Shown here piece after piece: positions 43,892 to 54,139 of a stretch of 64,000 nt of DNA. Below the pieces are notes generated by a model that was given only the letters and a program-made list of their open reading frames with translations, made no database searches and had not been told where the DNA came from. Source of the stretch: Macrosoma leucophasiata. Lineage: Eukaryota > Arthropoda > Insecta > Lepidoptera > Hedylidae. The position numbers and the translations under genes are program-made. Position 1 is the first letter of the stretch. The number at the start of each line of letters is the position of its first letter. The stretch spans positions 19,208,501-19,272,500 of the forward strand of contig JAWQUS010000027.1 of NCBI GenBank assembly GCA_036365455.1, in the 5' to 3' direction.

Positions 43892-46548
43892 GAAGGGATG
43901 CGACTCTCGAAGGCGTTGTCGACAACCAAAGACTGTCCACTTACGACGGTCCGCAAACATGACGGTCGACTAACCGAATCCGGGAGGGATACGTTAGAGG
44001 TAATGCTAAACACACACTTTCCGGACTCTATTGCTCTACATGATGATGAAGATGTGATTCATGCAGAAGAAGTGCAGTGCCACACTCGTAAACATGACTG
44101 GATGACTGCGAAAAAGGTAGTAGACGATAAAAAGATTGCCTGGGCCATGGGAACCTTCCAGCCATTCAAATCCCCTGGCCCGGATGGAATCTATCCTGTA
44201 ATGCTACAACAAGGTATGCCTATACTTAATAAACATCTTTGTAGGTTATACAGGGCTTGTATCGCCTTTGGTTATATACCGAAGGCTTGGAGACAGGTAA
44301 ATGTGGTATTTATACCAAAACCGGGTAAGGCAGACTATGAGGAGGCTAAATCATATAGACCTATTAGTCTTCAATCATTTCTGCTTAAGGCAATGGAAAA
44401 ATTAGTGGATAGACACATACGGGAGGGTCCACTAAAGAAGAAACCATTGCAGAGACTTCAGTGCGCCTATCAGCCTGGTAAGTCAACTGAAACTGCACTA
44501 CATTATGTGGTAAGTCGTGCTGAGGCAGCCCTAGAAAATAAAGAAATATGCCTAGGAGCATTCCTGGATGTGGAAGGAGCATTTGATCGCACCACCTTCC
44601 TATCCATCAGAAGGGCTGCAACAGAGCATGGTATTAATGATACCCTTTGCAAATGGATCGAATGCATGCTAAAGGGGAGGATAATAAACTCTACTGTAAT
44701 GGGTGAGTCCATAAAGGCGAAAACAACGAGAGGGTGCCCGCAAGGGGGGGTTCTATCACCGCTTTTGTGGAGCCTCGTTGTAAATTCGCTCTTGGTTGAG
44801 CTCAACGAGGGTGCTTTTTATACAGTGGGCTATGCGGACGACCTGGCCATTATGGTCAATGGTAAGTTTCCGGGTACTGTATCAACTCTAATGCAGAAAG
44901 CACTGATGATGGTTGAACACTGGTGTAAACACAATAGTTTGACTATCAACCCGTCTAAAACTACGATAATACCGTTTACAAGACGAAGGGCTCTAACAGA
45001 ACTAAGGAGACTAACTCTTTATAATGTGGAACTGGAATGGTCCACAGAGGTAAAGTATTTAGGTGTAACACTAGATAAAAAGCTCACGTGGAAGGGCCAT
45101 GTTAACTGTATTACCCAAAAGGCTCTTAGAATTTTTGGCTGGTGCAGATCAACGTATGGCAAAACCTGGGGTCTGAAACCACAGGTAATAAAATGGTTGT
45201 ATACAGTAATGGTTCGACCCATTCTGTTATATGGTAGTATAGTGTGGTGGCCAAGAACCAAACTGACGACATGTAGAGAACTTCTACGAAAGATACAGAG
45301 AACGGCATGCATGGCCATTTCTGGTGCTTTCCGCACTACACCCACAGCGGCCTTGGAAATCATTTTGGGACTTGAACCACTTCACATAACAGTTGAGGTC
45401 GAAGCTAGGAAAGCACTCCATAGACTGGCGACAGCTGGTTATTGGCACAGCTCCATGCCGAGATTGCAACACACGCGATTCGAGACCAACACTGGGCTTG
45501 ATAGAGTACTGCACATGGTAAGTGACAAATGTCTAACTACGTTTGTATTCCATAGGAACTACAACGTCACCATCCCGACAAGGGAGGAGTGGAAAAGGGG
45601 AATGCGCTCTCTTGGATCCAACAGCGTAATCTGGTATACTGATGGATCCAAGATGACTGCTGGTACAGGGGCTGGAGTATACAGCTGTGACTACGAGTGT
45701 AGTCAAAGTATGGGTAAATATGCCACAGTTTTCCAAGCAGAGGCTTATGCGATTGTGGCATGTGCCAAGGAGAGTCTGTCAAGAGGTGCAGCCGGGAAAG
45801 ACATTTACATTCTCAGCGATAGCCAGGCAGCTCTGAAAGCCCTGACATCGTTTAGGGTTAACTCGAGGCTGATACTTGAAGGTGTGCAAACCCTTAATAA
45901 ATTAGGTAAGCACAACAGAGTTAGGCTAATATGGGTGCCGGGGCATGAAGGCATCAGGGGCAATGAAAGGGCCGATGAACTAGCTAGACTTGGTTCCAAT
46001 ACCAAACTAGTGGGTCCTGAGCCATTCGTGGGAATTTCAGCAAGCACCACATACACTGCCTTAAGGGCGTATGCCGCAGAACGACATCTGAAGGAATGGA
46101 CGAACGTCCAGGGACAGGTACATTCGAAAAGGTTTCTAGGGGTCGACACGATCTACAATAAGAACATCCTACGATTAAATAGGCAAGATTTGCGAATGAT
46201 TGTGGGAGTTTTCACAGGCCATTTCGGCACGAGGCAGCACCTACAGCGGATGCACCTGGGTGAAGATTCACTGTGCAGAGCTTGTGGTGAGCACGAGGAG
46301 ACAATGGAACATCTCTTATGCCAATGTGATGGCCTTGCTGGTAAGCGTATGAAGATCCTCGGGGTGGCATATCCTACACCGGGAGATTATAAGGTACTGT
46401 ACATCAGGGACACCATCAAATATATCTCAGATATATTTAAAGGGACCATGGATGGAAGTATATAGGGTCTTGGGGGTGAACACAAAAGATCCCAATGGGT
46501 CGAAGTGTCCCAGTGTAACAGCTGGCCCCACAATAAGATAAGATAAGA
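43892..46548 (+). mobile_element. 5'-truncated I-superfamily LINE with RNase H
   Basis: The insert is flanked by TAGTCTCGCTAAA at 43879-43891 and 46549-46561, a 13-bp target duplication inside a REP-H copy. It ends in an ATAAG repeat tail (46533-46548). The 5' end begins within ORF2, just before the RT, so ORF1 and the endonuclease are absent, the usual outcome of incomplete reverse transcription. RT plus RNase H and the C-terminal Cys-His motif place it in the I/LOA/R1-like group; the exact clade needs a tree. Confidence 0.9.
43898..46465 (+). CDS. LINE ORF2 fragment: reverse transcriptase and RNase H
   Basis: 855 codons without a stop. RT motifs: FQPFKSPGPDGIYP, SYRPISLQSFLLKAMEKL, FLDVEGAFDRT, GCPQGGVLSPLLW and GYADDLAIMV (near residue 310). 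RNase H follows: WYTDGSKMTAGTGAGVY near 578, LSDSQAAL near 640 and WVPGHEGIRGNERADELAR near 680-700. A Cys/His cluster, CRACGEHEETMEHLLCQC, lies near 793. The endonuclease domain is missing, so the product could not insert itself, and the ATG is simply the first one after truncation. The unbroken frame implies recent insertion. Confidence 0.9.
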   Translation: MRLSKALSTTKDCPLTTVRKHDGRLTESGRDTLEVMLNTHFPDSIALHDDEDVIHAEEVQCHTRKHDWMTAKKVVDDKKIAWAMGTFQPFKSPGPDGIYPVMLQQGMPILNKHLCRLYRACIAFGYIPKAWRQVNVVFIPKPGKADYEEAKSYRPISLQSFLLKAMEKLVDRHIREGPLKKKPLQRLQCAYQPGKSTETALHYVVSRAEAALENKEICLGAFLDVEGAFDRTTFLSIRRAATEHGINDTLCKWIECMLKGRIINSTVMGESIKAKTTRGCPQGGVLSPLLWSLVVNSLLVELNEGAFYTVGYADDLAIMVNGKFPGTVSTLMQKALMMVEHWCKHNSLTINPSKTTIIPFTRRRALTELRRLTLYNVELEWSTEVKYLGVTLDKKLTWKGHVNCITQKALRIFGWCRSTYGKTWGLKPQVIKWLYTVMVRPILLYGSIVWWPRTKLTTCRELLRKIQRTACMAISGAFRTTPTAALEIILGLEPLHITVEVEARKALHRLATAGYWHSSMPRLQHTRFETNTGLDRVLHMVSDKCLTTFVFHRNYNVTIPTREEWKRGMRSLGSNSVIWYTDGSKMTAGTGAGVYSCDYECSQSMGKYATVFQAEAYAIVACAKESLSRGAAGKDIYILSDSQAALKALTSFRVNSRLILEGVQTLNKLGKHNRVRLIWVPGHEGIRGNERADELARLGSNTKLVGPEPFVGISASTTYTALRAYAAERHLKEWTNVQGQVHSKRFLGVDTIYNKNILRLNRQDLRMIVGVFTGHFGTRQHLQRMHLGEDSLCRACGEHEETMEHLLCQCDGLAGKRMKILGVAYPTPGDYKVLYIRDTIKYISDIFKGTMDGSI

Positions 46549-46561
46549 TAGTCTCGCTAAA
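46549..46561. repeat. Right target duplication of the RT/RNase H LINE
   Basis: Follows the ATAAG tail; the leading TA could also belong to the tail, so the duplication is 11 to 13 bp. Confidence 0.82.
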
Positions 46562-46808
46562 ACTCGAGAACGGCTGTTCCGATTTGACTAATTTTGGATT
46601 TGAATAATTTTTGTAAGTCCACGGAAGGTTTAAAAGCTAAGAATATATGAAGGAATTGAAAGGAAATAGTATAAACTACAATTTCATTTTTACATACAAA
46701 TAGTCCGTATCTATAAAACCTTTGACACATTATTTAATTGTGAGGCAATACGAAGTTTACCGGGGCAGCTGGTAATTTATAAAAGTTTTTTAACTATTGT
46801 GATAGTGT

Positions 46809-47150
46809 TGGTTTAGTGGCGGTAAAGTTCCAGTGTTGGAGTTCCGAAGGCGTACGCACCACCGCATTACTTAATCTATTTGCTACCAAATGGTAGTATT
46901 TAGCACCGTGTCCCGGTTATATTCTCATGTATGGCCCCGTAAAAACTATCACAGAAACATGTTATAGGCCTTAGAGGTGGCCACACATCAGTAGTAGTTC
47001 GAGAGCGTAGGCACCACTGCATTTCTTAATATTCTATTTGCCACCAAATGGTAGTATTTAGCACTACCGTGTCCCGGTTGTATTATGTTATATGATGTTA
47101 CGTATGGCCCCGTAAAAACTATCACAGAAACATGTGCTACTTCCGCTGTG
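46809..47150 (+). mobile_element. Two SINE-A heads in tandem
   Basis: 46809-46975 and 46990-47150 both contain ACC AAATGGTAGTATTTAGCAC, the CCCCGTAAAAACTATCACAG variant and ACATG; they lack the usual 3' part and share variants, so one arose from the other by local duplication. Confidence 0.65.
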
Positions 47151-47261
47151 ACTGTGATTAGGACCTAACAGACAAAACGAAACCTAATACAACGAAGAAT
47201 AAGACATTGATAAATGTTCATTCTTCTATAGTAATTTTGATTTTTTTATTTTTAAAGATAA

Positions 47262-47518
47262 ATGGAAAGAAAAATTTGACTTCAGGCGAGGCTCGAACTC
47301 GCGACCTACTGGGAATCTAGTCCAGCCGCTCTTCCAATTGAGCTACTGAAGCCCTGCCCGATTTGTCAAATCTTTCCTTCACATTTATTGCATTGCTTTA
47401 TGGTAGCAGCAGCGCCATCTATTACCAACTATGCTAGTTAGGCAACCGATATAAAACAATTATTAAGGGTAAAAGCGACTTCTTTACGATATTCAATAAA
47501 CTGAAAAGTCTATTATAT
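47262..47518 (-). repeat. Dispersed, rearranged copy of the tRNA-containing repeat
   Basis: Runs from TTTTAAAGATAAATGG through T5 to AGGCAACCGATAT, then continues in the opposite sense with ACAATTATTAAGGGTAAAAG and AGTCTATTATAT, so one part is inverted relative to the array unit. Confidence 0.7.
47279..47352 (-). tRNA. tRNA-like sequence, copy T5
   Basis: Dispersed copy 22 kb from the array with the same flanks (GGCAGGGCTTCAG, GAAAGATTTGACAAATC) to 47515. The T stem is perfect. Confidence 0.5.
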
Positions 47519-47919
47519 ATATTAAATAAAGTCAAAATAAAATGAAACGTCAACACATAATGAATTAAATGAGGCAAATAATTAATGTTATATACATCAA
47601 CACTGGATATTTACATCAAGACATTTGTGATTGAGTACAGCTAAAGGTTTATAGAACAAAAGTTTTACAACAATATGAAACATGAGATACGAAGTCCACG
47701 TAAACTTTATAATCCATGATCCTACTATAATTGTAAACACAAAATGATAACTTTCTCCTGAATCAATATTCAAGATTACAGTACCTCGGTAATGTTCAGC
47801 TAAGAACGTATTACAGATATATTTTTCTTATACTGTGGTATGGACAGTACAACCGTATAATATTTCATTATTGGTGTATCTAAGGTACCAAATTATAACA
47901 ATGTTTTTCTTTGTTGCAG

Positions 47920-48170
47920 GTAACTTTCAAGGAGACATAGCAATATCAGATATAGAATATTATAAGCCTGTTAAATCAGCACCAAGTTCTTCCAAAATTA
48001 ATAAATCACTTCAAGAGGAAGTTGAAAGACTGAAAAAAGAAGTTTTATTAGAAGGCCTACAAGTTGAAGAAGAAGGTTTGCCTGATATTTTAAGGAAAAG
48101 AACTAAGCAACCTATGCCTCTTTCACACGAAAAACCAAAGAAATATAACGATGCAGTGATACTCACAAAG
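47920..48170 (+). CDS. tok: Tolloid/tolkin-family protease, propeptide exon A
   Basis: Internal coding exon between a TTTTTCTTTGTTGCAG acceptor and an AAAG|GTAAAT donor. It opens with two bases of a split codon (phase 1) and ends on a codon border (phase 0), giving 83 full codons. The first residues, NFQGDIAIS, match the conserved start of BMP1/tolloid propeptides (F-x-G-D-I-A). The rest is charged and low in complexity. It joins exon B in phase after a 349-bp intron. The exon carrying the signal peptide should lie upstream and end one base into a codon; none was found in the window. The symbol tok is preferred over tld because the propeptide is long, as in Drosophila tolkin; orthology is an inference. 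Confidence 0.85.
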
Positions 48171-48519
48171 GTAAATTTTCGTGTTCTTCCCGAGATAATA
48201 GTAGAAGAAAAACACAACTAGACATATAATTCCTATTCTAGGTTTATCTTTGTTTGTTTGTTGATTTAACTGGCCTAGAAACAACTCAAGTTGACCAAAA
48301 TAATTATATCATCTTCTGTAGTGCAAAAAAAATTGAAAAACAAATTAATGTCTTAACGTAAATTTGGGCGTTATAACATAGGATCAATTCATAAGAAACA
48401 ACTGTTTTTTTTTTGGATATTTAATTTTGAACCATAATAACGTTCTTAACTCTACTTTTAGTTGGCAGATTAGACATTCCCACTAGACATTTTATTTTTC
48501 AGATATTTTATTGTTATAG

Positions 48520-49088
48520 GTTCTTCCAGCCGGACTAGATAAATCGATGTTACTGAAAAATGGTAAATTATCCCCTGGTGAAATAGTAGAAAACTATCCA
48601 AGTAGTCAGAATCAACAAAATCAATCCAATCAAAGCTCAATAGATAATTTAACAGAATCTGAAAGTTTAGAACAAGAAGGAGTTTTAGTCGTAAACATTT
48701 CAACAGATAACATTCTTAATCTTGATGAATTCTACCCGAGTATACAACTATCTAATCTTACAAATAAAATGGATGAAGTGACGAATAAAATACAAAGCAA
48801 TAGCCGTGAAATTACTGGTGATTTGAATAACAATATCAAACTAAAAGATTTACCTGAGAATATGACAGTTGCTCCTGCCCCTACGAATGGGGTTTTATCA
48901 GCTAACGAGCAATATGAAGACAATGAAAGTATAGACAAAGCAATAATCAATAATACTGATCAAGATTTGTACGGAAAAATTGACGAAACTAATGATTTAC
49001 TGAAGCCAACTGAAAGCTTACAAAGCTTAATAGAAGAGTCATCTCATCATAGACAGCGTAGAAGGCGAAGACATGGCAACAGGAGAAG
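48520..49088 (+). CDS. tok: Tolloid/tolkin-family protease, propeptide exon B
   Basis: Coding exon after a TTGTTATAG acceptor, ending at AGAAG|GTAAGC. It holds 189 codons plus two bases (phase 2). The product is acidic and rich in Asn, Ser and Gln, with potential N-glycosylation sites (for example NMT, NNT, NIS), which suits a secreted propeptide. It ends in a strongly basic run, HHRQRRRRRHGNRRR. Propeptides of this family are poorly conserved, so the assignment rests on splice borders, unbroken frame and phase match to exons A and C. An alternative AG at 48501-48502 would change the frame and is less likely. Confidence 0.8.
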
Positions 49089-49117
49089 GTAAGCTATTGA
49101 TTTTAAAGAAAATTCTC

Positions 49118-50245
49118 GATGTCACGCCACGCCAAAACGTGTTCATGGTTTTAGAGAGACGAGTAATTCACTTCGTAACGAACAGACTGTCCCTCAGGAA
49201 TTTGACGTCAAGATATATTATTTTATTCAATAGTCACGCTTCATGTCACTACATGGAATTTTATATTCCAACTTCCAGCTTTTGAATCTTGGATCTCTTT
49301 TTCTCTGGAAATGAAATCTTAGTAAAGGATGGCACATTTTCGTAGCTTTTATAAAGTTTCAGATTTATCCATTTTTTTACGGATTTTTTTCTATACTACG
49401 TCTTAGTGTTCCAATGAAAATCAAGGCACATTTTTTAAATGTTTGAATTAATTCAATTCAATTAAATCAATTTATTTCAGACATTCAAATATTAATATCT
49501 TATTTAATTTTCAATTTCGCCACAATTCATCACGCCACGCGAAAACGCGTTCCTTTCAAGATTTCAAAGAGACAAGTACAATTAACTCCGTATCAAACAG
49601 GCTATCCCTCAGGAATCTGACAAGGAAATATTTATCTTATCATTAGTCCCGCTTGATGTCAATTCATTTGATATTCGAGCTCAAAATATCGCACCTGAAG
49701 CTTGAATGTGGATTAAACGACCTCATTAGTAAACATTAAAACTTAATTCAAGCTCTAAACCGTAAGATGTTATCCGAAACAAAATGGGGCGGTGTAAAAT
49801 GATTTTATACGTACATATCATATCTTTTCTGATATCACTTTTTCTTACTAGTTTTACTTTTAATGTTCGTCACATCCCAATGTACTACCTAAGTTCTTTA
49901 GTATCTTCTTCATGAATTATGTTATTTTTAAAGTAATCAGAAAATCAAGGTTTACGTTATTTCAAAATGTTTAAGTTAGTCGATTTTTATGCGTAAACTT
50001 GATCAACAACTCAAGCTCGATCAATTTTCGTCGTCACGCCCCGCGAAAACATGTTCAGTTCTAAAGAGACGAGTACAATTCTCACTGTAACAAACAGATT
50101 GTCCCTCAGGAATCTGACGGAAAATGATATACTCGTATTTTATTCAATAGTCACGCTTGATATCACTTCATTGAATTTGATATTCAAGTTCAAGACATCG
50201 CACCTACAACTTGAATGTGGATAAAACGACATCATCAATAATTCT
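49118..50245 (+). repeat. Three direct repeats in the intron after exon B
   Basis: Units at 49118-49275, 49522-49735 and 50030-50245 share TCACGCCACGCGAAAACGTGTTC-like heads, AAGAGACgAGTACAATT, CAAACAGnCTGTCCCTCAGGAAT, AGTCACGCTTGATGTCA and CTTGAATGTGGATnAAACGAC. The first starts only 30 bp after the exon B donor. Confidence 0.75.
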
Positions 50246-50252
50246 TAGCGCT

Positions 50253-50440
50253 CTAACACTAGGGCCCGCGCCCTTGCCGCGCGGCTAGCCGCTTTTATAG
50301 TTTAATATGCAACCACATGTTATTGTACGCACTATAGATAACAGGCGGTTGCATATTATTGTAAAATCGGTAAGCCGCGCGGCCACCAGCCACCAGCTCC
50401 TGCGGTTAACCGCTAGCAGACGCTAGTGTGTAAGGGCGCT
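50253..50440. mobile_element. Older copy of the 59688 MITE family
   Basis: Shares GCGCTCTAAC, GCCGCGCGGCTAGCCGC, ATAACAGGCG, GTAAAATCGGTAAGCCGCGCGG and CGCTAGTGTGTAAGGGCGCT with drifted ends. Confidence 0.65.
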
Positions 50441-50451
50441 TACGGTCGGCT

Positions 50452-51113
50452 ACAAGCTGTTTGAGAAAACAGTGGGTGATTAATACTCGAATTTCAATGA
50501 TATCGCTCCGACACAAGCGCAGTGTGGCTAAATTATATGCTGTACTAAGATCTGCATACCCTCAGATAGACCATTTACTAACTTTATTGGAATGGTGGAT
50601 AAGAAACGATTTTATAGTATTAGCAATTTTATATTAAAACTAACTAATCCTCGCAAATTTACTCGCCCTTTGAAATTGTTACCTTTAAGACTGGAGATTC
50701 ACACTACCTGTGCGTAGGGGCATTTTAAGCGTGTTTACCTACTGCGCGTTCAAATAAACTCTTCACTTTAATAATTATTACCACATTCGCGAATTGCATT
50801 TCGTACTCAAATAAACAGACATGCCCATGCCCAATCTGTTTTTACACCCAACATTTTTATCACACCACATCCCTCGGTCACAAGCTGTTTGTGAAAACAG
50901 CGGGTGATTAATATTCGAGTTTCAATGATATCGCCCCGCCGGCACGAGCGCAGTGTGGCTGAATTAAACGCTGCACCTAGATCTGCATACCCTCAAATAG
51001 ACCATTCATTAACTTTATTGGAATGGAGGATGAAAACTACGTTTACCGCATTAGGACTTTTATTAAATAGAATTTGTAGCCATCCGCCTCTGAATCGGAC
51101 ATTTGAGATATAA
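50452..51113 (+). repeat. Direct pair in the same intron, period about 426 bp
   Basis: Copies begin at 50455 and 50881 (ACAAGCTGTTTGnGAAAACAG). They share about 170 bp through TTGGAATGGnGGATnA. They differ by one 3-bp insertion and stay open in one frame over about 45 codons. Confidence 0.7.
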
Positions 51114-51304
51114 TTTCTTCTCTATTAAATCATGTTAAAATGTCTTCTTTCTTGGTTGACTCTTTTGAAGGAAATGCTACTTTTTTTTACTTTCTCTCAA
51201 GCTGTAGTTGATTGGTCCTGGTTTTAATTCTTACTTTTTAGGATTGCTGTAGCCGAATGGTGTATATAACGTGTAATGTAATAAACGTACACCCTGAAAG
51301 TAGT

Positions 51305-51548
51305 TTGTATATGTATGTATGTATCTTCACGCCAGGTCCCTAACGGGGTAGGCAGAGAGTGTAGAGCGCCAGATATCCCGGTCCTGACATACCTCTCGTG
51401 CCTCGCCTACCATCATCATTCTCTTCATACATGAATGCCGATTCCTAAGACTTTTGACCCTACCATCAGACAGAACTCGACCTATTTGGTCATGGTAGGT
51501 CAGTCTTGGTCTTCCTGGGCCTCTGCAACCATCCACATTCGCAATGTA
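51305..51548 (-). pseudogene. LINE-C reverse transcriptase C-terminus and 3' end (downstream part)
   Basis: Encodes VDGCRGPGRPRLTYHDQIGR and RDIWRSTLSAYPVRDLA on the - strand and ends in a CATACATATACAAAC microsatellite. GRPR followed by a D-R-D-x-W-R end is typical of LINE RT C-termini. The SINE-A at 51558-51840 separates it from its upstream half. Confidence 0.8.
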
Positions 51549-51557
51549 TAAAATCAG

Positions 51558-51840
51558 TTTTTTTTTTATGATAGTGGCAAACAAGTTTGCAGTTCACATT
51601 GATGTTAAGTGATGACTGCAGCCTATAGACACCTACACAAAGACCAGAGGTCATAATGCAGATGCGTTACCACTCCTGAGGCCTAAGGTCTTATGCCTCT
51701 GTGCCGGAAATTACAGGACCGTACATTACCACCTGACCGGAACACGATAGTGCTGAACACTACCATTTAGCGGCAAGTATATTAGGTAATGCGGTGGTGC
51801 CTACGCCCGCGAACTCCGTTACTGGAGTTCTACCACCAGT
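51558..51840 (-). mobile_element. SINE-A inserted in LINE-C
   Basis: Complete copy splitting a LINE-C reverse transcriptase fragment (51305-51548 and 51841-52130) in the same orientation. Confidence 0.8.
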
Positions 51841-52130
51841 TTAGTCATTCGCTGATTCGACATTCTTTCTATATGCCCGAACCATCGGAGCATGCCTTTT
51901 TTCATTTTTACACCGATACTATCATTCACACAAAGCCTCTTTCTTACATCTTCATTACGAACGCGATCGGTGAGTGATACACCGCAGATTTTGCGCAAAG
52001 ATCTCATCTCAACCGCGTTTACCTTATTTTCATGCTCTTTCCTGCATACCCAGCTCTCGCTTCCATATAAAAGCGTTGGAGTAAGTACAGCATTATGTAC
52101 GGCTAGTCGGCCACATCACCGGCCACCGGG
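51841..52130 (-). pseudogene. LINE-C reverse transcriptase C-terminal fragment (upstream part)
   Basis: On the - strand the frame reads LLYGSESWVCRKEHENKV, EMRSLRKICGVSLTDRVRN and KKGMLRWFGHIERM, the conserved C-terminal region of a non-LTR reverse transcriptase. Continuation lies at 51305-51548 beyond an inserted SINE-A. The text resumes in the same reading sense (IYIANVDGCRGPGRPRLTY), showing the two parts were one. Confidence 0.8.
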
Positions 52131-53304
52131 CCAGTCTGGGTTACTCTATGGTATTGTATGAATAACAGATTAATGTTTGCGATTTTGATAAAAAAAATAA
52201 CGGTGAACATTCATTCAGTTAAATATTACTTGCTAACTACTGAACTGTTCATAGTGGAGTCCGATTTGCGCTTGGCCGCTTTTTATACTTTGGTGTAGAA
52301 TTATTAATTACCAGCATTGTTAAATAAAGTATAAATTTTATACTTCTCTTCAAAACTTTTATAAATTCGTTTATTTTTTCTCTTCATTTCACTTATTTCA
52401 ATTAACATGTAATAACCTTTAGCCTTTCACAAAATACTTTTGATGAAGTATATATATCATTTAAGAAAATTAAATAGATAAGTACGTAGAAACATGTGTG
52501 TTAATAGAGTATCTAACAAAAAACTACATTAATTGATTGCTTAAAATATCTATATATATATCGGCAGGAAGGCTCTGCAGTCCGGATATTTAGGTAGTGT
52601 GTAGGCCGACATGTTACTCGTGTTTGTGGGCGTCTGTAGGTGGGTACTCGAGCGGATGATGAAATAAAGCACAGGTTGGCGGAAGAAAATCGTATATTGC
52701 CAAAGATCCGCCCATTCGATTACTTCCGGCAGGGAAGAACGGGCAAGAAACTCTTCGGACTCTATGGTTTCCCCCATATTTATCAGGATACGATACTACT
52801 ACTATCACTAGTATTCTGCCCATTTGATTCAGAACTACCCGCTTTATCACTTTAATACCACTGACGTTCACTGTTCTAACTGGCAGCGTAACTGCCCTAT
52901 AATAATTCGATTCAACTGTGTCACTGTGACTGAATGATCGTCATGAATTTGCTAGCCTTTATAAATTATAAACCCGATATCGGCAAGTAACTATCCCCTC
53001 TAAGGTATCAAATCCAAGTATCTAAGCCGACCGTGGCGCCACCTACTATTCTCTATTAAACAATCTACCTAGTCATAATTAGATTACGTCTCCGACAAAC
53101 TAGATGGCGCTAGTAGTCACATTTAGATTACTCCCCGACATATTGAAATATATGTATATATATATGTTTTCAAGGTTACTTTAATCACAAAAGAATAAAT
53201 AAGGACGTAATTAATCTTTATCGATAATCACAGTACCCCAAAAACAGTAGACGCAGCGTGACATTATTAATTAAGAAACTCAGTAATATAATATTTTTTT
53301 GCAG
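52131..53304. other. Intron sequence before exon C
   Basis: 52550-52870 is less AT-rich and open on both strands for about 70 codons, but I recognise no family. A TA run lies at 53150-53166. Confidence 0.45.
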
Positions 53305-53596
53305 GTTGAGGAACATTCAATCCAACGAGAGAGGGCAGAACAATCTCGCCAAATCAGATGGTGCCGAAACTCGAATTGAAAGAAAAAAATTTTTTCGTCA
53401 CCAAAAAAAATACGACGGTGAAGGGGTGAAAAAATTCGAAATACCGGAGCATGAGTTCGAGGAAAAATTCGACGTGAAACCACCGCCGAAAGAGAATGCA
53501 AATGGAACGGAAACTAAACAATTCAAGGATTGGTTTTTTCGGGACTCTGACGTAGACTTGGAAGCTATGGAGAGCCAGTTTTATAATCACACTGAG
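53305..53596 (+). CDS. tok: Tolloid/tolkin-family protease, propeptide exon C
   Basis: Coding exon between ATATTTTTTTGCAG and ACTGAG|GTAAGT. Its first base completes the codon split at the end of exon B, followed by 97 codons ending on a codon border. The product is highly charged (many Lys, Glu, Asp, Arg) with a proline patch near residue 60 and ends in FRDSDVDLEAMESQFYNHTE. The upstream intron is 4216 bp and contains direct repeats, a LINE with a SINE inside it, and a MITE. Splice phase on both sides fits exons B and D exactly, which is the main evidence that this is part of the same gene. Confidence 0.82.
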
Positions 53597-54139
53597 GTAA
53601 GTCATTTGTTAAGTTTTATACAATGTATTTAAGTAGATGCGTAATGATGGGTTACCTATCTTAAATTCAAAACCTTTTTGTTCGAATTTCATCTGTTCGC
53701 AATCGTTTTGCCTTTTTTCGTTTGCAAAATATTTTTTAATTTACCGAAAACTCTTTTGCCATATTTTTTGTAGTACGAATTTCGATTGTTCTTATTTTCA
53801 AATTCAATACGTTTTGAAATCCATCTCAACGTTAGGCGTAAGCTATTAATGATAGATGTTTTACTTGCCCGAAAAATATTTTGTTGAGTGAACTTGAGTG
53901 AGATAAAGTTTCTGAATGAAATTGGTAAGTTAATTTAATACAATTATAATTATTTTTATTTAAATGAAAACAAATAGCTTTTAATAATAGATGTTCTACT
54001 TGCCCGAATGTTTCGTGTCCGTTGCTGTTTTATAGTGAGCGATGTACTGTCAGCAAAAAAATACCTAACACCGAACGAAATAAAATATTAATTTCTTTCA
54101 GACGGATAATTACATCCTAACTTGTTTTATCTTGATGAA

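Larger units (their letters stand above)
43866..46773 (+). mobile_element. REP-H copy interrupted by the RT/RNase H LINE
   Basis: The first part (to 43891) and the rest (46549-46773) flank the LINE. The second part ends TTTACCGGGGCAGCTGGT. Confidence 0.8.

Noticed and set aside
52550..52871. Possible coding exon with open frames on both strands
   Set aside because: No splice borders in a usable frame and no recognised family; the phase of exons B and C already joins exactly without it.
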